NCBI RefSeq assembly: GCF_048268305.1
Contig: NZ_JBLWVT010000004.1
Span: 1 to 64,000 of the forward strand
Direction: 5' to 3'
DNA length: 64,000 nt
Source: Pseudodonghicola sp048268305
Lineage (GTDB): Bacteria; Pseudomonadota; Alphaproteobacteria; Rhodobacterales; Rhodobacteraceae
Below the pieces are notes generated by a model. It was not told the origin of the DNA, made no database searches, and saw nothing but the letters and a program-made list of their open reading frames with translations. Shown in pieces: positions 33,896 through 42,416 of this stretch. Positions within the stretch are counted from its first letter, which is position 1. Each line of letters begins with the position of its first letter. Both the position numbers and the translations under genes were made by a program.

Positions 33896-35281
33896 ATGAA
33901 AAAAGCCTTCATGGGGGTGCGGCTGCGCCGCCTGCGCGAGGAGCGGGGGATGAGCCAGGCGGCGCTGGCCCGGGCGCTGGGGCTGTCGCCCAGCTATCTC
34001 AACCAGATGGAACGCAATCAGCGGCCGCTGACCGTGCCGGTGCTGCTGAAGCTGAACGCGGTCTTCGGCCTTGACGTGCAGATGTTCTCGGAAGCCGAGG
34101 AGGCGCGGCTGATCCCCGACCTGCGCGCCGCACTCGCCGATCAGGGCGCCGGTGCCGCCCTGGCCGAGGTGCGCGAGATCGCGGCCAACATGCCCAATGT
34201 CGCCCGTGCCATCATCGCCATGCAGACGCGTCTGCGCGAGGCGGCCGAGCAGATCGACCTGATCACCGGCCGCATCACCGGAGAGCTGGGCACCACCCTC
34301 GCCCCCTTCGAGGCGGTGCGCGACTACTTCTACACCCATCGCAACTATATCCCCTCGCTCGACGAGGCGGGCGAGGCCATTGGCCGGGGTCTGCGCCCGG
34401 GACGGATGGCCGAGGGGCTGGCCGACCGGCTGGCTGGGCGCCACGGTATCCGGGTGACGTCGGAGGACGGGGCGGCGGCGCTGCGCCGCTTCGATCCGGG
34501 CGCGCGGCTCTTGACCTTGTCGGCTCGTCTCTCGCCGGGGCAGCGGGCCTTCCAGATGGCGACGCAACTGGCCTTTCTCGAACAGGGGGAGGAGATCGAC
34601 CGGCTCGCGGCCGAGGCGCCGATGGACAGCGCCGGGGCGCGCGACCTCTTGCGGATCGGGCTTGCGAATTACTTCGCCGGCGCAGTGATTCTGCCCTATG
34701 GCGCCTTTCTCGAGGCGGCGGAGGCCGAGCGCTATGATATCGAACTTCTGGCCCGCCGCTTCGGCGTGGGGTTCGAGACCACCTGCCACCGGCTCTCGAC
34801 GCTGCAACGGCCGCAGGCGCGTGGCGTGCCCTTCTTCTTCATCCGGGTCGACCGCGCGGGCAATATCTCGAAGCGGCAATCGGCGACCGATTTCCATTTC
34901 TCGCGGATCGGCGGCTCCTGCCCGCTGTGGAACGTCTACGAGGCCTTCTCGCGCCCGGGCGAGGTGCTGACGCAGGTGGCGCAGATGCCCGACGGGCGGT
35001 CCTACCTGTGGGTGGCGCGCACGGTGAGCCACGGCGCAGGCGGCTATGGCGCGCCGGTAAAACGCTTCGCCGTGGCGCTGGGCTGCGATCTGGCCCATGC
35101 GGATCGGCTGGTCTATGCCCACGGGCTGGATCTGAGAAACCCCGCGCTCGCCACCCCGATCGGTGCTGGCTGCAAGGTCTGCGACCGCCCGTCCTGCCCG
35201 CAGCGCGCCTTTCCCACCACCGGGCGAGAGCTGCGCCCGGATCCCAATCGCTCCCGGTTCGCCCCCTATTCCGGCGGCTGA
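33896..35281 (+). CDS. Short-chain acyl-CoA regulator (ScfR family) of the prp operon
   Basis: A 461-residue regulator with an N-terminal XRE-type helix-turn-helix (VRLRRLREERGMSQAALARALGLSPSYLNQMERNQRPLT-like region, residues 8-62), a middle domain related to IrrE/ImmA peptidases but without HExxH, and the C-terminal ScfR domain ending in a CKVCDRPSC cysteine cluster. Relatives include RamB and PrpR of actinobacteria and PccR of Rhodobacter sphaeroides, which respond to short acyl-CoA. It is divergent from prpDCB, which it most likely activates with propionyl-CoA or a derivative. The start at 33896 is preferred; 33848 would add 16 residues inside the operator region. Confidence 0.85.
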   Translation: MKKAFMGVRLRRLREERGMSQAALARALGLSPSYLNQMERNQRPLTVPVLLKLNAVFGLDVQMFSEAEEARLIPDLRAALADQGAGAALAEVREIAANMPNVARAIIAMQTRLREAAEQIDLITGRITGELGTTLAPFEAVRDYFYTHRNYIPSLDEAGEAIGRGLRPGRMAEGLADRLAGRHGIRVTSEDGAAALRRFDPGARLLTLSARLSPGQRAFQMATQLAFLEQGEEIDRLAAEAPMDSAGARDLLRIGLANYFAGAVILPYGAFLEAAEAERYDIELLARRFGVGFETTCHRLSTLQRPQARGVPFFFIRVDRAGNISKRQSATDFHFSRIGGSCPLWNVYEAFSRPGEVLTQVAQMPDGRSYLWVARTVSHGAGGYGAPVKRFAVALGCDLAHADRLVYAHGLDLRNPALATPIGAGCKVCDRPSCPQRAFPTTGRELRPDPNRSRFAPYSGG

Positions 35282-35320
35282 CGGCAAAGGCCGCCGCCCC
35301 GGGGCGGGGGCCTGCGTGGC

Positions 35321-35350
35321 TTACTCGGCCGCGACTTGATGCATCGCGCC
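35321..35350 (-). pseudogene. Short remnant repeating the AceA C-terminus
   Basis: Downstream of the aceA stop, the minus strand encodes AMHQVAAE followed by a stop (TAA, 35321-35323), closely matching the true AceA tail TMNQFAAE at 35369-35395. The DNA around both is similar (GGCCGCGACTTGATGCATCG against AGCCGCGAATTGATTCATCG). It looks like a decayed tandem copy of the last codons and is not itself a gene. Confidence 0.5.
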
Positions 35351-35368
35351 AAAGGTGCGTTTCGCGGC

Positions 35369-36979
35369 CTATTCAGCCGCGAATTGATTCATCGTATTGG
35401 CCGAGCCGCCGGCTTTCAGCGCGCGGTCGCCGCCGACCATCTCCTTGAAGCTGTCGCCCAGATCGGAACCCACCTCGTGCTGGTGCCTGACCGCCGAGAT
35501 GCCGCGGCGGATTTCCTCGCGCTGGACGGTGGCGACATAGGCCAGTATCTTGTCCTCGCCGAAATAGCCATGGCTCAGCTCGTCCATCGCCTTGGCGGTC
35601 AGGTGGAAGGTCGGTAGGGTGATCAGGTTGTGGAACACCCCCGCCCGCGCCGCGATCTCGGTCTGGAAGGCACGCAACCGCGCGTCCGCCTCAAGGCCCA
35701 GATCGGTGGCGTCGAAATCGGGCTTCATCAATTCGTTGCCTGCGGGATAGTCGCCTTCGGCGATCTTGCCCTCTGCGATCCATTGGGTGCGGACCTGCTT
35801 GCGCAGGTTCAGCGTCCAGTTGAAGCTGGGCGAGTTGTTATAGGTGAGCTTCGCCCCCGGTGCCTCTTCGCGGATTTCCGCCACCATGCCGGCGATCTCG
35901 TCGACATTGGGGGTGTCGGTCTCGATCCACAGCAGATCGGCACCGCCCTGCTGGAGCGAGGCGATGCAATCCTCGATCACCCGGGCCCGGCCGGTGTTCG
36001 GCTTGAACGGGAAGAGACCGTTGGGCAAGCGGCGCGGCTTGACGAACTCACCGTCCTGATAGAGCGCCAGCTCTCCCTCGCGGATCGGGTTCTCCTCGGT
36101 GATCGGTGCGGTATCGAGCCATTTGATGTAATCGGCGGCCAGATCGCCCGGCGCCTGGCTGACCGGCACCTTCTGGGTGAGCCCGGCGCCGAGGCTGTCG
36201 GTGCGGGCGACGATCACGCCGTCATCGACGCCCAGTTCCTCGAACGCCAGGCGGCAGGCGCGCAGCTTCTCGATGAAGTCCTCGCGCGGGACGGTGACCT
36301 TGCCGTCCTGGTGACCGCATTGCTTGGCGTCCGAGACCTGGTTTTCGATCTGCAAACAGCAGGCGCCCGCTTTGATCAGCTCCTTCGCCAGCAGATAGGT
36401 CGCATGTTCGTTGCCAAAGCCCGCGTCGATATCGGCGATGATCGGCACCACATGCGTCTCGAACCCGTCGATCGCGGCGATCGCCGCGGCGTGGGCCGCG
36501 TCGGTGGTGGCCGCGCGAAGGTCCTTGAACAGATCGTTCAGCGCCACCTCATCGGCCTGCCGCAGCGAGGTATAGATTTCCGCGATCAGGTCGGCGACGG
36601 CGGTCTTCTCGTGCATCGACTGGTCGGGCAGATGGCCCCAGCGGTTGCGCAGCCCGGCGACCATCCAGCCGGAGAGATAGACATAGGTGCCCTTGGCGGT
36701 GCCGCGCAGCCGCTTGACCGCCTTGATCATCTGCTGGGCGTGAAACCCTGACCAGCAGCCGAGCGATTGGGTGAATTGCGAGGGATCGGCATCATAGGCG
36801 GCCATATCGGCGCGCATCACATGGGCCATCTCGCGGGCGATCTCCAGATGGGTGTCCCAGGTGTTCTGCAGCTTGAGCTGGACGATATCGTCGACCGAGA
36901 CGCCGCCCGGGGTCTGGCCGCCGGGATAGCGCGCCAGCGCCTCGGCGCGCAGGGCTGCATAGGATTTGCGTTGGGTCAT
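35369..36979 (-). CDS. aceA: Isocitrate lyase, long form
   Basis: A 536-residue isocitrate lyase cleaving isocitrate to glyoxylate and succinate, the first step of the glyoxylate shunt. It has DADAGFGN-like IADIDAGFGNEHATYLLAKELI and the catalytic motif as KQCGH, not the more common KKCGH, typical of the longer subfamily of about 530 residues. GGAGA lies before the ATG at 36979. It is second in the aceB-aceA operon. A divergent ScfR-family regulator follows upstream of aceB. An open frame extending upstream of the ATG lacks family similarity. Confidence 0.93.
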   Translation of the reverse strand: MTQRKSYAALRAEALARYPGGQTPGGVSVDDIVQLKLQNTWDTHLEIAREMAHVMRADMAAYDADPSQFTQSLGCWSGFHAQQMIKAVKRLRGTAKGTYVYLSGWMVAGLRNRWGHLPDQSMHEKTAVADLIAEIYTSLRQADEVALNDLFKDLRAATTDAAHAAAIAAIDGFETHVVPIIADIDAGFGNEHATYLLAKELIKAGACCLQIENQVSDAKQCGHQDGKVTVPREDFIEKLRACRLAFEELGVDDGVIVARTDSLGAGLTQKVPVSQAPGDLAADYIKWLDTAPITEENPIREGELALYQDGEFVKPRRLPNGLFPFKPNTGRARVIEDCIASLQQGGADLLWIETDTPNVDEIAGMVAEIREEAPGAKLTYNNSPSFNWTLNLRKQVRTQWIAEGKIAEGDYPAGNELMKPDFDATDLGLEADARLRAFQTEIAARAGVFHNLITLPTFHLTAKAMDELSHGYFGEDKILAYVATVQREEIRRGISAVRHQHEVGSDLGDSFKEMVGGDRALKAGGSANTMNQFAAE

Positions 36980-37062
36980 GATCTGTCTCCTGTTTGGCAG
37001 ATGAAAGGCGGCGCCCGGAAGGCCCGGGTCGCCGAAGGGGGATGCGGTGCGAATGGGCTGCA

Positions 37063-38703
37063 TCAGTTCAGCGCGTTCAGCACTGCGTAGGCGGGGGTGG
37101 TGATGAAATCGGCCAGGGTTTCGGCGCAGGCGGCCTCCTGAAAGAGCCGCGCCGCCGAGGCGTAATGGCCGCGATGGAAGCCGGTGGCGCCAAGGCGGTT
37201 CAGGATCGTCTCGATCTCCTGCTGAATCAGCTCGGCCAGCCAGTTTGCATCCATCTGCCGGGCACCGCCGGCCTCCAGCTCGACCACGGCGCCATGGCGG
37301 ATCCATTGCCAGATCTGGCTGCGCGAGATCTCGGCGGTGGCCGCATCCTCCATCAGGTTGTGGATCGGCACCGCGCCCCGCCCCGACAGCCAGGCGGCCA
37401 GATATTCGATGGCGACCGAGACATTGCCGCGCAGCCCCGCTTCGGTCACCGTGCCGCTGTGGGGTTTCAGCAGCGCCTCGGCCGTCACCCGCGGATGCTG
37501 GCGCGGCTGACGGATCTGGTTCGGCCCCGGCATCTCGGCGTCGAAGACCGCCATCGCCACCGGCACCAGATCGGGATGCGCCACCCAGGTGCCGTCATGC
37601 CCCGCCGTCACCTCGCGCAGCTTGTCGGCGCGTACCTTGGCAAAGGCGGCCTCGTTCGCCGCCGCGTCGCCCTTGACCGGGATCTGCGCCGCCATGCCGC
37701 CCATGGCGTGGATGCCCCGACGGTGGCAGACCTCGACCAGCCGGGCGGAATAGGCCGCCAGAAAGGCGCGATCCATCGTCACCTGCGCCCGGTCGGGCAG
37801 CACGAAATCGGGGTGAGCCCGCAAGCACTTGATATAGCTGAAGATGTAATCCCAGCGGCCGCAGTTCAGCCCGGCGATATGGTCGCGCAACTCCCAGATG
37901 ATCTCGTCCATCTCGAAGGCGGCGCGCAGGGTCTCGATCAGCACAGTGGCCTTGATGGTGCCCTGCGGCAGGCCCAGCCGGTCCTGCGCAAAGACGAAGA
38001 TGTCGTTCCACAGCCGCGCCTCGCGATGGTTCTCCAGTTTCGGCAGGTAATAGAACGGCCCGCGCCCGGTCTCAGCCAGCGCCACCCCGTTGTGGAAAAT
38101 ATGCAGCCCGAAATCGAACAGCGCGGCGGCGACGGGATGGCCGCCCATCATCACGTTGTCCTCTTCCATATGCAGGCCGCGCGGGCGCACGATCAGCACC
38201 GCAGTCCGGTCGTTCAGGCGATAGGATTTGCCGGACTTCGGATCGTCGTGCGACAGGGTGCCGTCACGGTAATCCATCATGTTCACCTGACCGGCGATCA
38301 TGATGTCGAAACGTGGGGCCGAGGCATCCTCGAAATCCGCCATGAAGACCTTGGCGCCGGAGTTCAGCGCGTTGATCATCATCTTGCGGTCGACTGGGCC
38401 GGTGATCTCGACCCGCCGGTCGCGCAGCGGCTCGGGCACCGGGGCAGCCTCCCAGTCGCCGGCGCGGATATCGGCGGTTTCCACCAGGAATTCGGGTAAC
38501 AGCCCGGTGTCATAGCCTGCCTGCCGCTGCCGTCGCGCGGTTCTGAGCGCGGCCAGACGCGGGCCGAACTGCGATTGCAGATCGGCCAGGAAGGCCAGCG
38601 CCTCGGGCGTCAGCACACGGCTCACCCCCGGCACGTCGCGCAGCACCACCGGGCGCGCGGCTTGGGTCGGGGGATCGGAGAGGATCGGGAGGGCAAGGGT
38701 CAT
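37063..38703 (-). CDS. aceB: Malate synthase A
   Basis: A 546-residue malate synthase of the A type, joining glyoxylate and acetyl-CoA into malate. Recognised from RRVEITGPVDRKMMINALNSGAKVFMADFEDASAP, VLIETLRAAFEMDEIIWELRDH and WDYIFSYIK. First gene of the aceB-aceA operon. I give the ATG at 38703; a GTG at 38706, one codon earlier, is equally well placed relative to the AAAGG upstream. Together with AceA it bypasses the decarboxylating TCA steps during growth on acetate or fatty acids. Confidence 0.93.
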   Translation of the reverse strand: MTLALPILSDPPTQAARPVVLRDVPGVSRVLTPEALAFLADLQSQFGPRLAALRTARRQRQAGYDTGLLPEFLVETADIRAGDWEAAPVPEPLRDRRVEITGPVDRKMMINALNSGAKVFMADFEDASAPRFDIMIAGQVNMMDYRDGTLSHDDPKSGKSYRLNDRTAVLIVRPRGLHMEEDNVMMGGHPVAAALFDFGLHIFHNGVALAETGRGPFYYLPKLENHREARLWNDIFVFAQDRLGLPQGTIKATVLIETLRAAFEMDEIIWELRDHIAGLNCGRWDYIFSYIKCLRAHPDFVLPDRAQVTMDRAFLAAYSARLVEVCHRRGIHAMGGMAAQIPVKGDAAANEAAFAKVRADKLREVTAGHDGTWVAHPDLVPVAMAVFDAEMPGPNQIRQPRQHPRVTAEALLKPHSGTVTEAGLRGNVSVAIEYLAAWLSGRGAVPIHNLMEDAATAEISRSQIWQWIRHGAVVELEAGGARQMDANWLAELIQQEIETILNRLGATGFHRGHYASAARLFQEAACAETLADFITTPAYAVLNALN

Positions 38704-38775
38704 CACATCGGCCTTTCTGCTGGAATCGTCGGCTGATGTGAGGTTAGTAATGTGTCGTCTTAAGTGAAATAATAC

Positions 38776-38838
38776 TCTGTAATTAAAGGGTTATTCTGTA
38801 ATTCATGTAAGGTTTCAGCAAGGAAGTCTGTAAGGTTT
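38776..38838. promoter_or_regulatory. Divergent aceB promoter with TCTGTAA repeats
   Basis: In the AT-rich gap between aceB and its divergent regulator, TCTGTAATT occurs at 38776-38784 and 38795-38803 (19 bp apart). CATGTAAGGTTT (38804-38815) and TCTGTAAGGTTT (38827-38838) are 23 bp apart. All are in the same orientation and the last nearly touches the regulator start. They differ from the TTTGCAAA motif of the prp gap. Confidence 0.5.
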
Positions 38839-38841
38839 GTC

Positions 38842-40284
38842 ATGTCGGAACGCGGCGAAAAACTGATCATCGGGGCGCGGCTCAAGCGGCTGCGGCGCAC
38901 CTTGGGGCTGACCCAGGCGCAGATGGCGCAGGATCTGGGCGTCTCGCCCAGCTACATCACCCTGATCGAGGCGAACCAGCGCCCGGTCTCGGCCAAGCTG
39001 CTGGTCCGCCTCAGCCAGGTCTATGACTTCTCGGCTGGGGAGATCGCGGGGGGCGGCGATCTGCAGTTGCAGGCGGATCTTGAGGCGGCGCTGAAGGATC
39101 CGCTGTTCGCCGAAACCGTCCCGCGCAGCGAGATCGAGGAAGTCGTGAACGCCTCGCCCGCGCTGGCGCGCGGGCTGCTCAGGCTACATGAGAAATACCG
39201 CGCCATGGCGATGGTCGCGATTTCCGAGGAAAACCCCTTTTCCGACCGCGACAAGGTCGAGCTGTTGGAGCAGACCGTGCGCCCGGTGGACGAGGTGCGG
39301 GCGCATTTCCACGCCCGCCACAACCATATCGACAGGCTGGACCGCGCGGCGGAGGCGCTGGCGGAGGATCTGGCGATCTGGCGGAGCGAACCGCAGATCG
39401 TGCTGAACGACCGCCTGCGCGCGGTGCATGGCTATCGCGTCCGTATCCTGCCGCAGGAGGTGATGCCCGGCCAGCTCCGACTCCTGGATCCCCACCGCAA
39501 GCACCTGAACCTGTCGGAGCGGCTGGACCAGCCCGGGCGGCGATTCCAGATCGCGGTGCAGCTCGCCCGGCTGGAATATGGTGATCTGATCACGGTTGAG
39601 GCGGAGGCTGCCGGGGTCTCGGACGCTGCTCTGCCGCTGGCGCGGGCGAGCTTTGCCAATTACTTCGCCGCCGCCCTCTTGATGCCCTATCGCCGGTTTC
39701 TCAGGGCGGCGGAGGGGGCGCGCTATGACGTTGAACTGCTGTGCCAGCGCTTCGGCACCAGTTTCGAGCAGGTGGCGCATCGCCTCACCACCCTGCAACG
39801 GCCCGAGGCGCGCGGTGTGCCCTTTTTCTTCGTGCGCATGGACCGCGCCGGCAATGTATCGAAACGGTTCAGCGCCGGGCGCTTTCACTTCTCGAAATTC
39901 GGCGGCTCCTGCCCGCTCTGGAACATCCACAGTTGTTTCGAGACGCCCGAGCGGGTGCAGACCCAGGTGATCGCCATGCCCGACGGCACCACCTATTTCT
40001 CGGTCGCGCGCACGGTGACGCGGCAGGTCGGCACCTATGCCAGCCCGGCGGCGCGTTTTGCCATCGGGCTGGGGTGTGACATCGCCTATGCGCCGCGGCT
40101 GATCTATGCGCAGGATCTGGACCTGGAGGCGGTGCAGCCGGTGCCGATCGGGGTGAACTGCTATCTCTGCGAACGGCCCGATTGCCCGTCGCGGGCCTAT
40201 CCGCCGATCAACCGCCCTTTCAGCTTTTCCGAGCGCGCCCGCGGGGTGTCGAGCTTCAGTTTCAGCGCGCCGGAGCCGTCCTAG
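38842..40284 (+). CDS. Short-chain acyl-CoA regulator (ScfR family) of the glyoxylate shunt, RamB-like
   Basis: A 480-residue paralogue of the prp-linked regulator: XRE helix-turn-helix (LKRLRRTLGLTQAQMAQDLGVSPSYITLIEANQRP-like region, residues 12-66), IrrE-related middle without HExxH, and the ScfR domain with EARGVPFFFVRMDRAGNVSKRFS and the cluster CYLCERPDC. It is divergent from aceB-aceA, as RamB-type regulators of the glyoxylate shunt often are. It probably senses acetyl-CoA or another short acyl-CoA. The Cys triad could hold a metal or Fe-S cluster, as reported for mycobacterial PrpR. Confidence 0.85.
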   Translation: MSERGEKLIIGARLKRLRRTLGLTQAQMAQDLGVSPSYITLIEANQRPVSAKLLVRLSQVYDFSAGEIAGGGDLQLQADLEAALKDPLFAETVPRSEIEEVVNASPALARGLLRLHEKYRAMAMVAISEENPFSDRDKVELLEQTVRPVDEVRAHFHARHNHIDRLDRAAEALAEDLAIWRSEPQIVLNDRLRAVHGYRVRILPQEVMPGQLRLLDPHRKHLNLSERLDQPGRRFQIAVQLARLEYGDLITVEAEAAGVSDAALPLARASFANYFAAALLMPYRRFLRAAEGARYDVELLCQRFGTSFEQVAHRLTTLQRPEARGVPFFFVRMDRAGNVSKRFSAGRFHFSKFGGSCPLWNIHSCFETPERVQTQVIAMPDGTTYFSVARTVTRQVGTYASPAARFAIGLGCDIAYAPRLIYAQDLDLEAVQPVPIGVNCYLCERPDCPSRAYPPINRPFSFSERARGVSSFSFSAPEPS

Positions 40285-40297
40285 GCCGCGTCCGGCC

Positions 40298-40765
40298 TCA
40301 GCCGGCGCGGGCGGTCTTCTTGAAGGGCTTCATGCCTTCGCGCGCCAGCTCGTCGGCGCGTTCGTTCTCGGGGTGGCCGGCATGGCCCTTGACCCAGGTC
40401 CAGGTGACCTTGTGGCGATGCTGCGCCGCATCCAGCCGCTGCCACAGCTCGGCATTGGCGACCGGTTTCTTGGCGGCGTTCTTCCAACCGTTCTTCTTCC
40501 AGCCGAAGATCCAGCCGGTGATGCCGTTCTTCACATAGTTGCTGTCGGTGACGATGGTGATTTCCGTCGGTCGGGTCAGGCTTTCCAGCGCGTTGATCGC
40601 CGCCAGCAGCTCCATCCGGTTGTTGGTGGTGTCGGCCTCGCCACCGTTCAGCGTGCGTTCCTTGACGATCTTGCCGCCCTCGACCGCGCGCAGCAGCACG
40701 CCCCAGCCACCCGGGCCGGGATTGCCGGAACAGGCCCCGTCGGTATAGGCGAAAAGCTCAGCCAT
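40298..40765 (-). CDS. rnhA: Ribonuclease HI
   Basis: A 155-residue RNase HI that cuts RNA in RNA-DNA hybrids. Catalytic acids are visible in YTDGACSGNPGPGGWG (Asp9), NRMELLAAINAL, VTDSNYVKNGI and NERADELA, and the basic handle WIFGWKKNGWKNAAKKPVAN is present. Its ATG lies inside the end of the methyltransferase gene (8-base overlap), so it is the last gene of a tight five-gene operon beginning with ispH. Confidence 0.95.
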   Translation of the reverse strand: MAELFAYTDGACSGNPGPGGWGVLLRAVEGGKIVKERTLNGGEADTTNNRMELLAAINALESLTRPTEITIVTDSNYVKNGITGWIFGWKKNGWKNAAKKPVANAELWQRLDAAQHRHKVTWTWVKGHAGHPENERADELAREGMKPFKKTARAG

Positions 40766-41351
40766 CACAGATCACCGTGATCAGTTCGGCCAGGCTGCCG
40801 TCGAGCCCCTCGCCGGTTTCGCATGTCTCGCTGGCGGGGGTGAAGCCCGCCGCGCGCAGATGATCCATCAGTGCCTCATATGTGTAATAGGTGTAATGCC
40901 GGCCGATCCGGTCGCGGGCCTCGCCTGCGCCCAGTTTCATTCCGATGGCGAATTTTCCGCCGGGTTTCAAGGCCTTGCGCAGGGCGGCCAGATGGTGGGG
41001 GAAATCTGCGCGCGGGGCGTGCAGCAGGCAGAAGGCGGCCCAGATGCCGTCATAGAGCGCTTTGCCCTCGATCTCGTCAAAGCTGGCCTGCCAGGCGGTG
41101 ACGCCGGGGGCACGGGCGGCCAGCGCCACCATCTCGGCCGAGGCGTCGGTGGCGTCGACCTCGAGGCCGGCCTCGGCCATCATCGCCGAAGAGATACCGG
41201 GCCCGCAGCCCAGATCCAGCACCCGACCGTCCTGGGGGCAGGCAGCGATAAAGGCGGCAAGCTGGGGATCGCGGCGGATATAGCCCTCATTGCGGGCCGC
41301 GTAATCGGCGGCGCGGCGATCATAGACGGCGATGGTTTCGGGATCGCTCAA
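40758..41351 (-). CDS. Class I SAM-dependent methyltransferase
   Basis: A 197-residue methyltransferase with the SAM-binding motif GRVLDLGCGPGISSAMMAEAG, acidic motif II (VDATDAS) and LKPGGKFAIGMKLG. The substrate is unknown. The start is probably TTG at 41351: it overlaps the upstream stop (TTGA), lies seven bases after GGAGG and gives the normal family start (LSDPETIAVYDRRAADYA). No ATG is available near the expected N-terminus. Confidence 0.8.
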   Translation of the reverse strand: MSDPETIAVYDRRAADYAARNEGYIRRDPQLAAFIAACPQDGRVLDLGCGPGISSAMMAEAGLEVDATDASAEMVALAARAPGVTAWQASFDEIEGKALYDGIWAAFCLLHAPRADFPHHLAALRKALKPGGKFAIGMKLGAGEARDRIGRHYTYYTYEALMDHLRAAGFTPASETCETGEGLDGSLAELITVICDG

Positions 41352-41803
41352 AAATAGACCTCCACGGCGAGGCTGGCGATGACGATGACGGCCATCGGCA
41401 GCCGCAGCCGCAACCACCATCCGGGGACCAGCCGCCAATAGGCGAATGCCAGGTCCAGCAGGGCCAGCCCGGCAAAGCCGAAGATCAGGTTCATCGCGCT
41501 CGACACTGGCCCGCCGCCGGTTTCGACATAGGCCCAGACCGCGGGGACCGCCGCCAGGAAGAGCGCCGCACCCCCCAGGGCGCCGCCGGCACGGCTGGCA
41601 TTGCCCCAGAGCGCGCCGGAGAAGAAGCAGAGCATCACCGAGCCGAAGAAGAGCTGTACATAGGGCGCCACGAAGCGTGACCCAAGATGGGTTGTGCCCC
41701 AGGCGGTGAGATCGGGGCTGAAGTGGGTGGCTGCGCCCCAGAGGAAGGGGACCAGGGCCAGAAGGCCCAGCAGACGCGCCGTGATCGGGACGCCGCGCAG
41801 CAT
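41348..41803 (-). CDS. Small membrane protein, DUF3429-like
   Basis: A 151-residue protein with about five hydrophobic segments and VQLFFGSVMLCFFSGALWGNA, which resembles the DUF3429 family of uncharacterised inner-membrane proteins. No function is known. It lies one base after the LysE-type gene ends and is translationally coupled to the methyltransferase, so it is part of the ispH-rnhA operon. Confidence 0.65.
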   Translation of the reverse strand: MLRGVPITARLLGLLALVPFLWGAATHFSPDLTAWGTTHLGSRFVAPYVQLFFGSVMLCFFSGALWGNASRAGGALGGAALFLAAVPAVWAYVETGGGPVSSAMNLIFGFAGLALLDLAFAYWRLVPGWWLRLRLPMAVIVIASLAVEVYF

Positions 41804-41804
41804 C

Positions 41805-42416
41805 TCAGACCCGCTCCAGAGCGAGACGACCGGCCAGCGCCGCGAAGAGAGCCGCGAAAGAGCGGTTGAGCCAGCGCATCACCCGCTCGGACCCCAGCAC
41901 GAACTGCCGCGCCTGGGCAGCGCAGAGACCGTAGAGCGCAAAGACCGCCAATGTCATCGCCATGAAGACGCCGCCAAGCGCGGCCATTTCGGAGGTGGCG
42001 CTATCGGCGTTCCCCGACAGGAAGGGCGGCAGCAGCGCCAGGAAGAAGATCGACAGCTTCGGGTTCAGCACATTGATCAGCGCGCCGCGCCGGGCGATGC
42101 GCCAGCCGGGTTCACCGCTGCCTTGTGCCGCCACGCTGAGCGCGCCGCCCGATTTCAGCGATTGCCAGGCGAGATAGAGCAGATAGGCGACACCGGCGAA
42201 TTTCACCGCATGGAAGAGAAGGGCGGAGGCATGCAGGATCGCGGCGAGCCCCAGCGTCGCCGCCAGAAGATGCGGCACGATTCCGAAGGTGCACCCCAAA
42301 GCGGCCCAGAGCGCAGCGCGGCGCCCTTGCCCAAGGCCGAGCGCCAGGGTGTAGAGCACCCCCGTCCCCGGCGCGATCACCACGACGAGGGCGGTCAGGA
42401 AAAATTGCAACGACAT
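41805..42416 (-). CDS. LysE-family amino acid exporter
   Basis: A 203-residue inner-membrane protein with six hydrophobic segments and the LysE/RhtB start FFLTALVVVIAPGTGVLYTLALGLGQGRRAAL, plus FAGVAYLLYLAWQSLKSG. The family exports amino acids or related metabolites. The substrate is not evident. Its ATG overlaps the ispH stop (TGATG). Confidence 0.85.
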   Translation of the reverse strand: MSLQFFLTALVVVIAPGTGVLYTLALGLGQGRRAALWAALGCTFGIVPHLLAATLGLAAILHASALLFHAVKFAGVAYLLYLAWQSLKSGGALSVAAQGSGEPGWRIARRGALINVLNPKLSIFFLALLPPFLSGNADSATSEMAALGGVFMAMTLAVFALYGLCAAQARQFVLGSERVMRWLNRSFAALFAALAGRLALERV

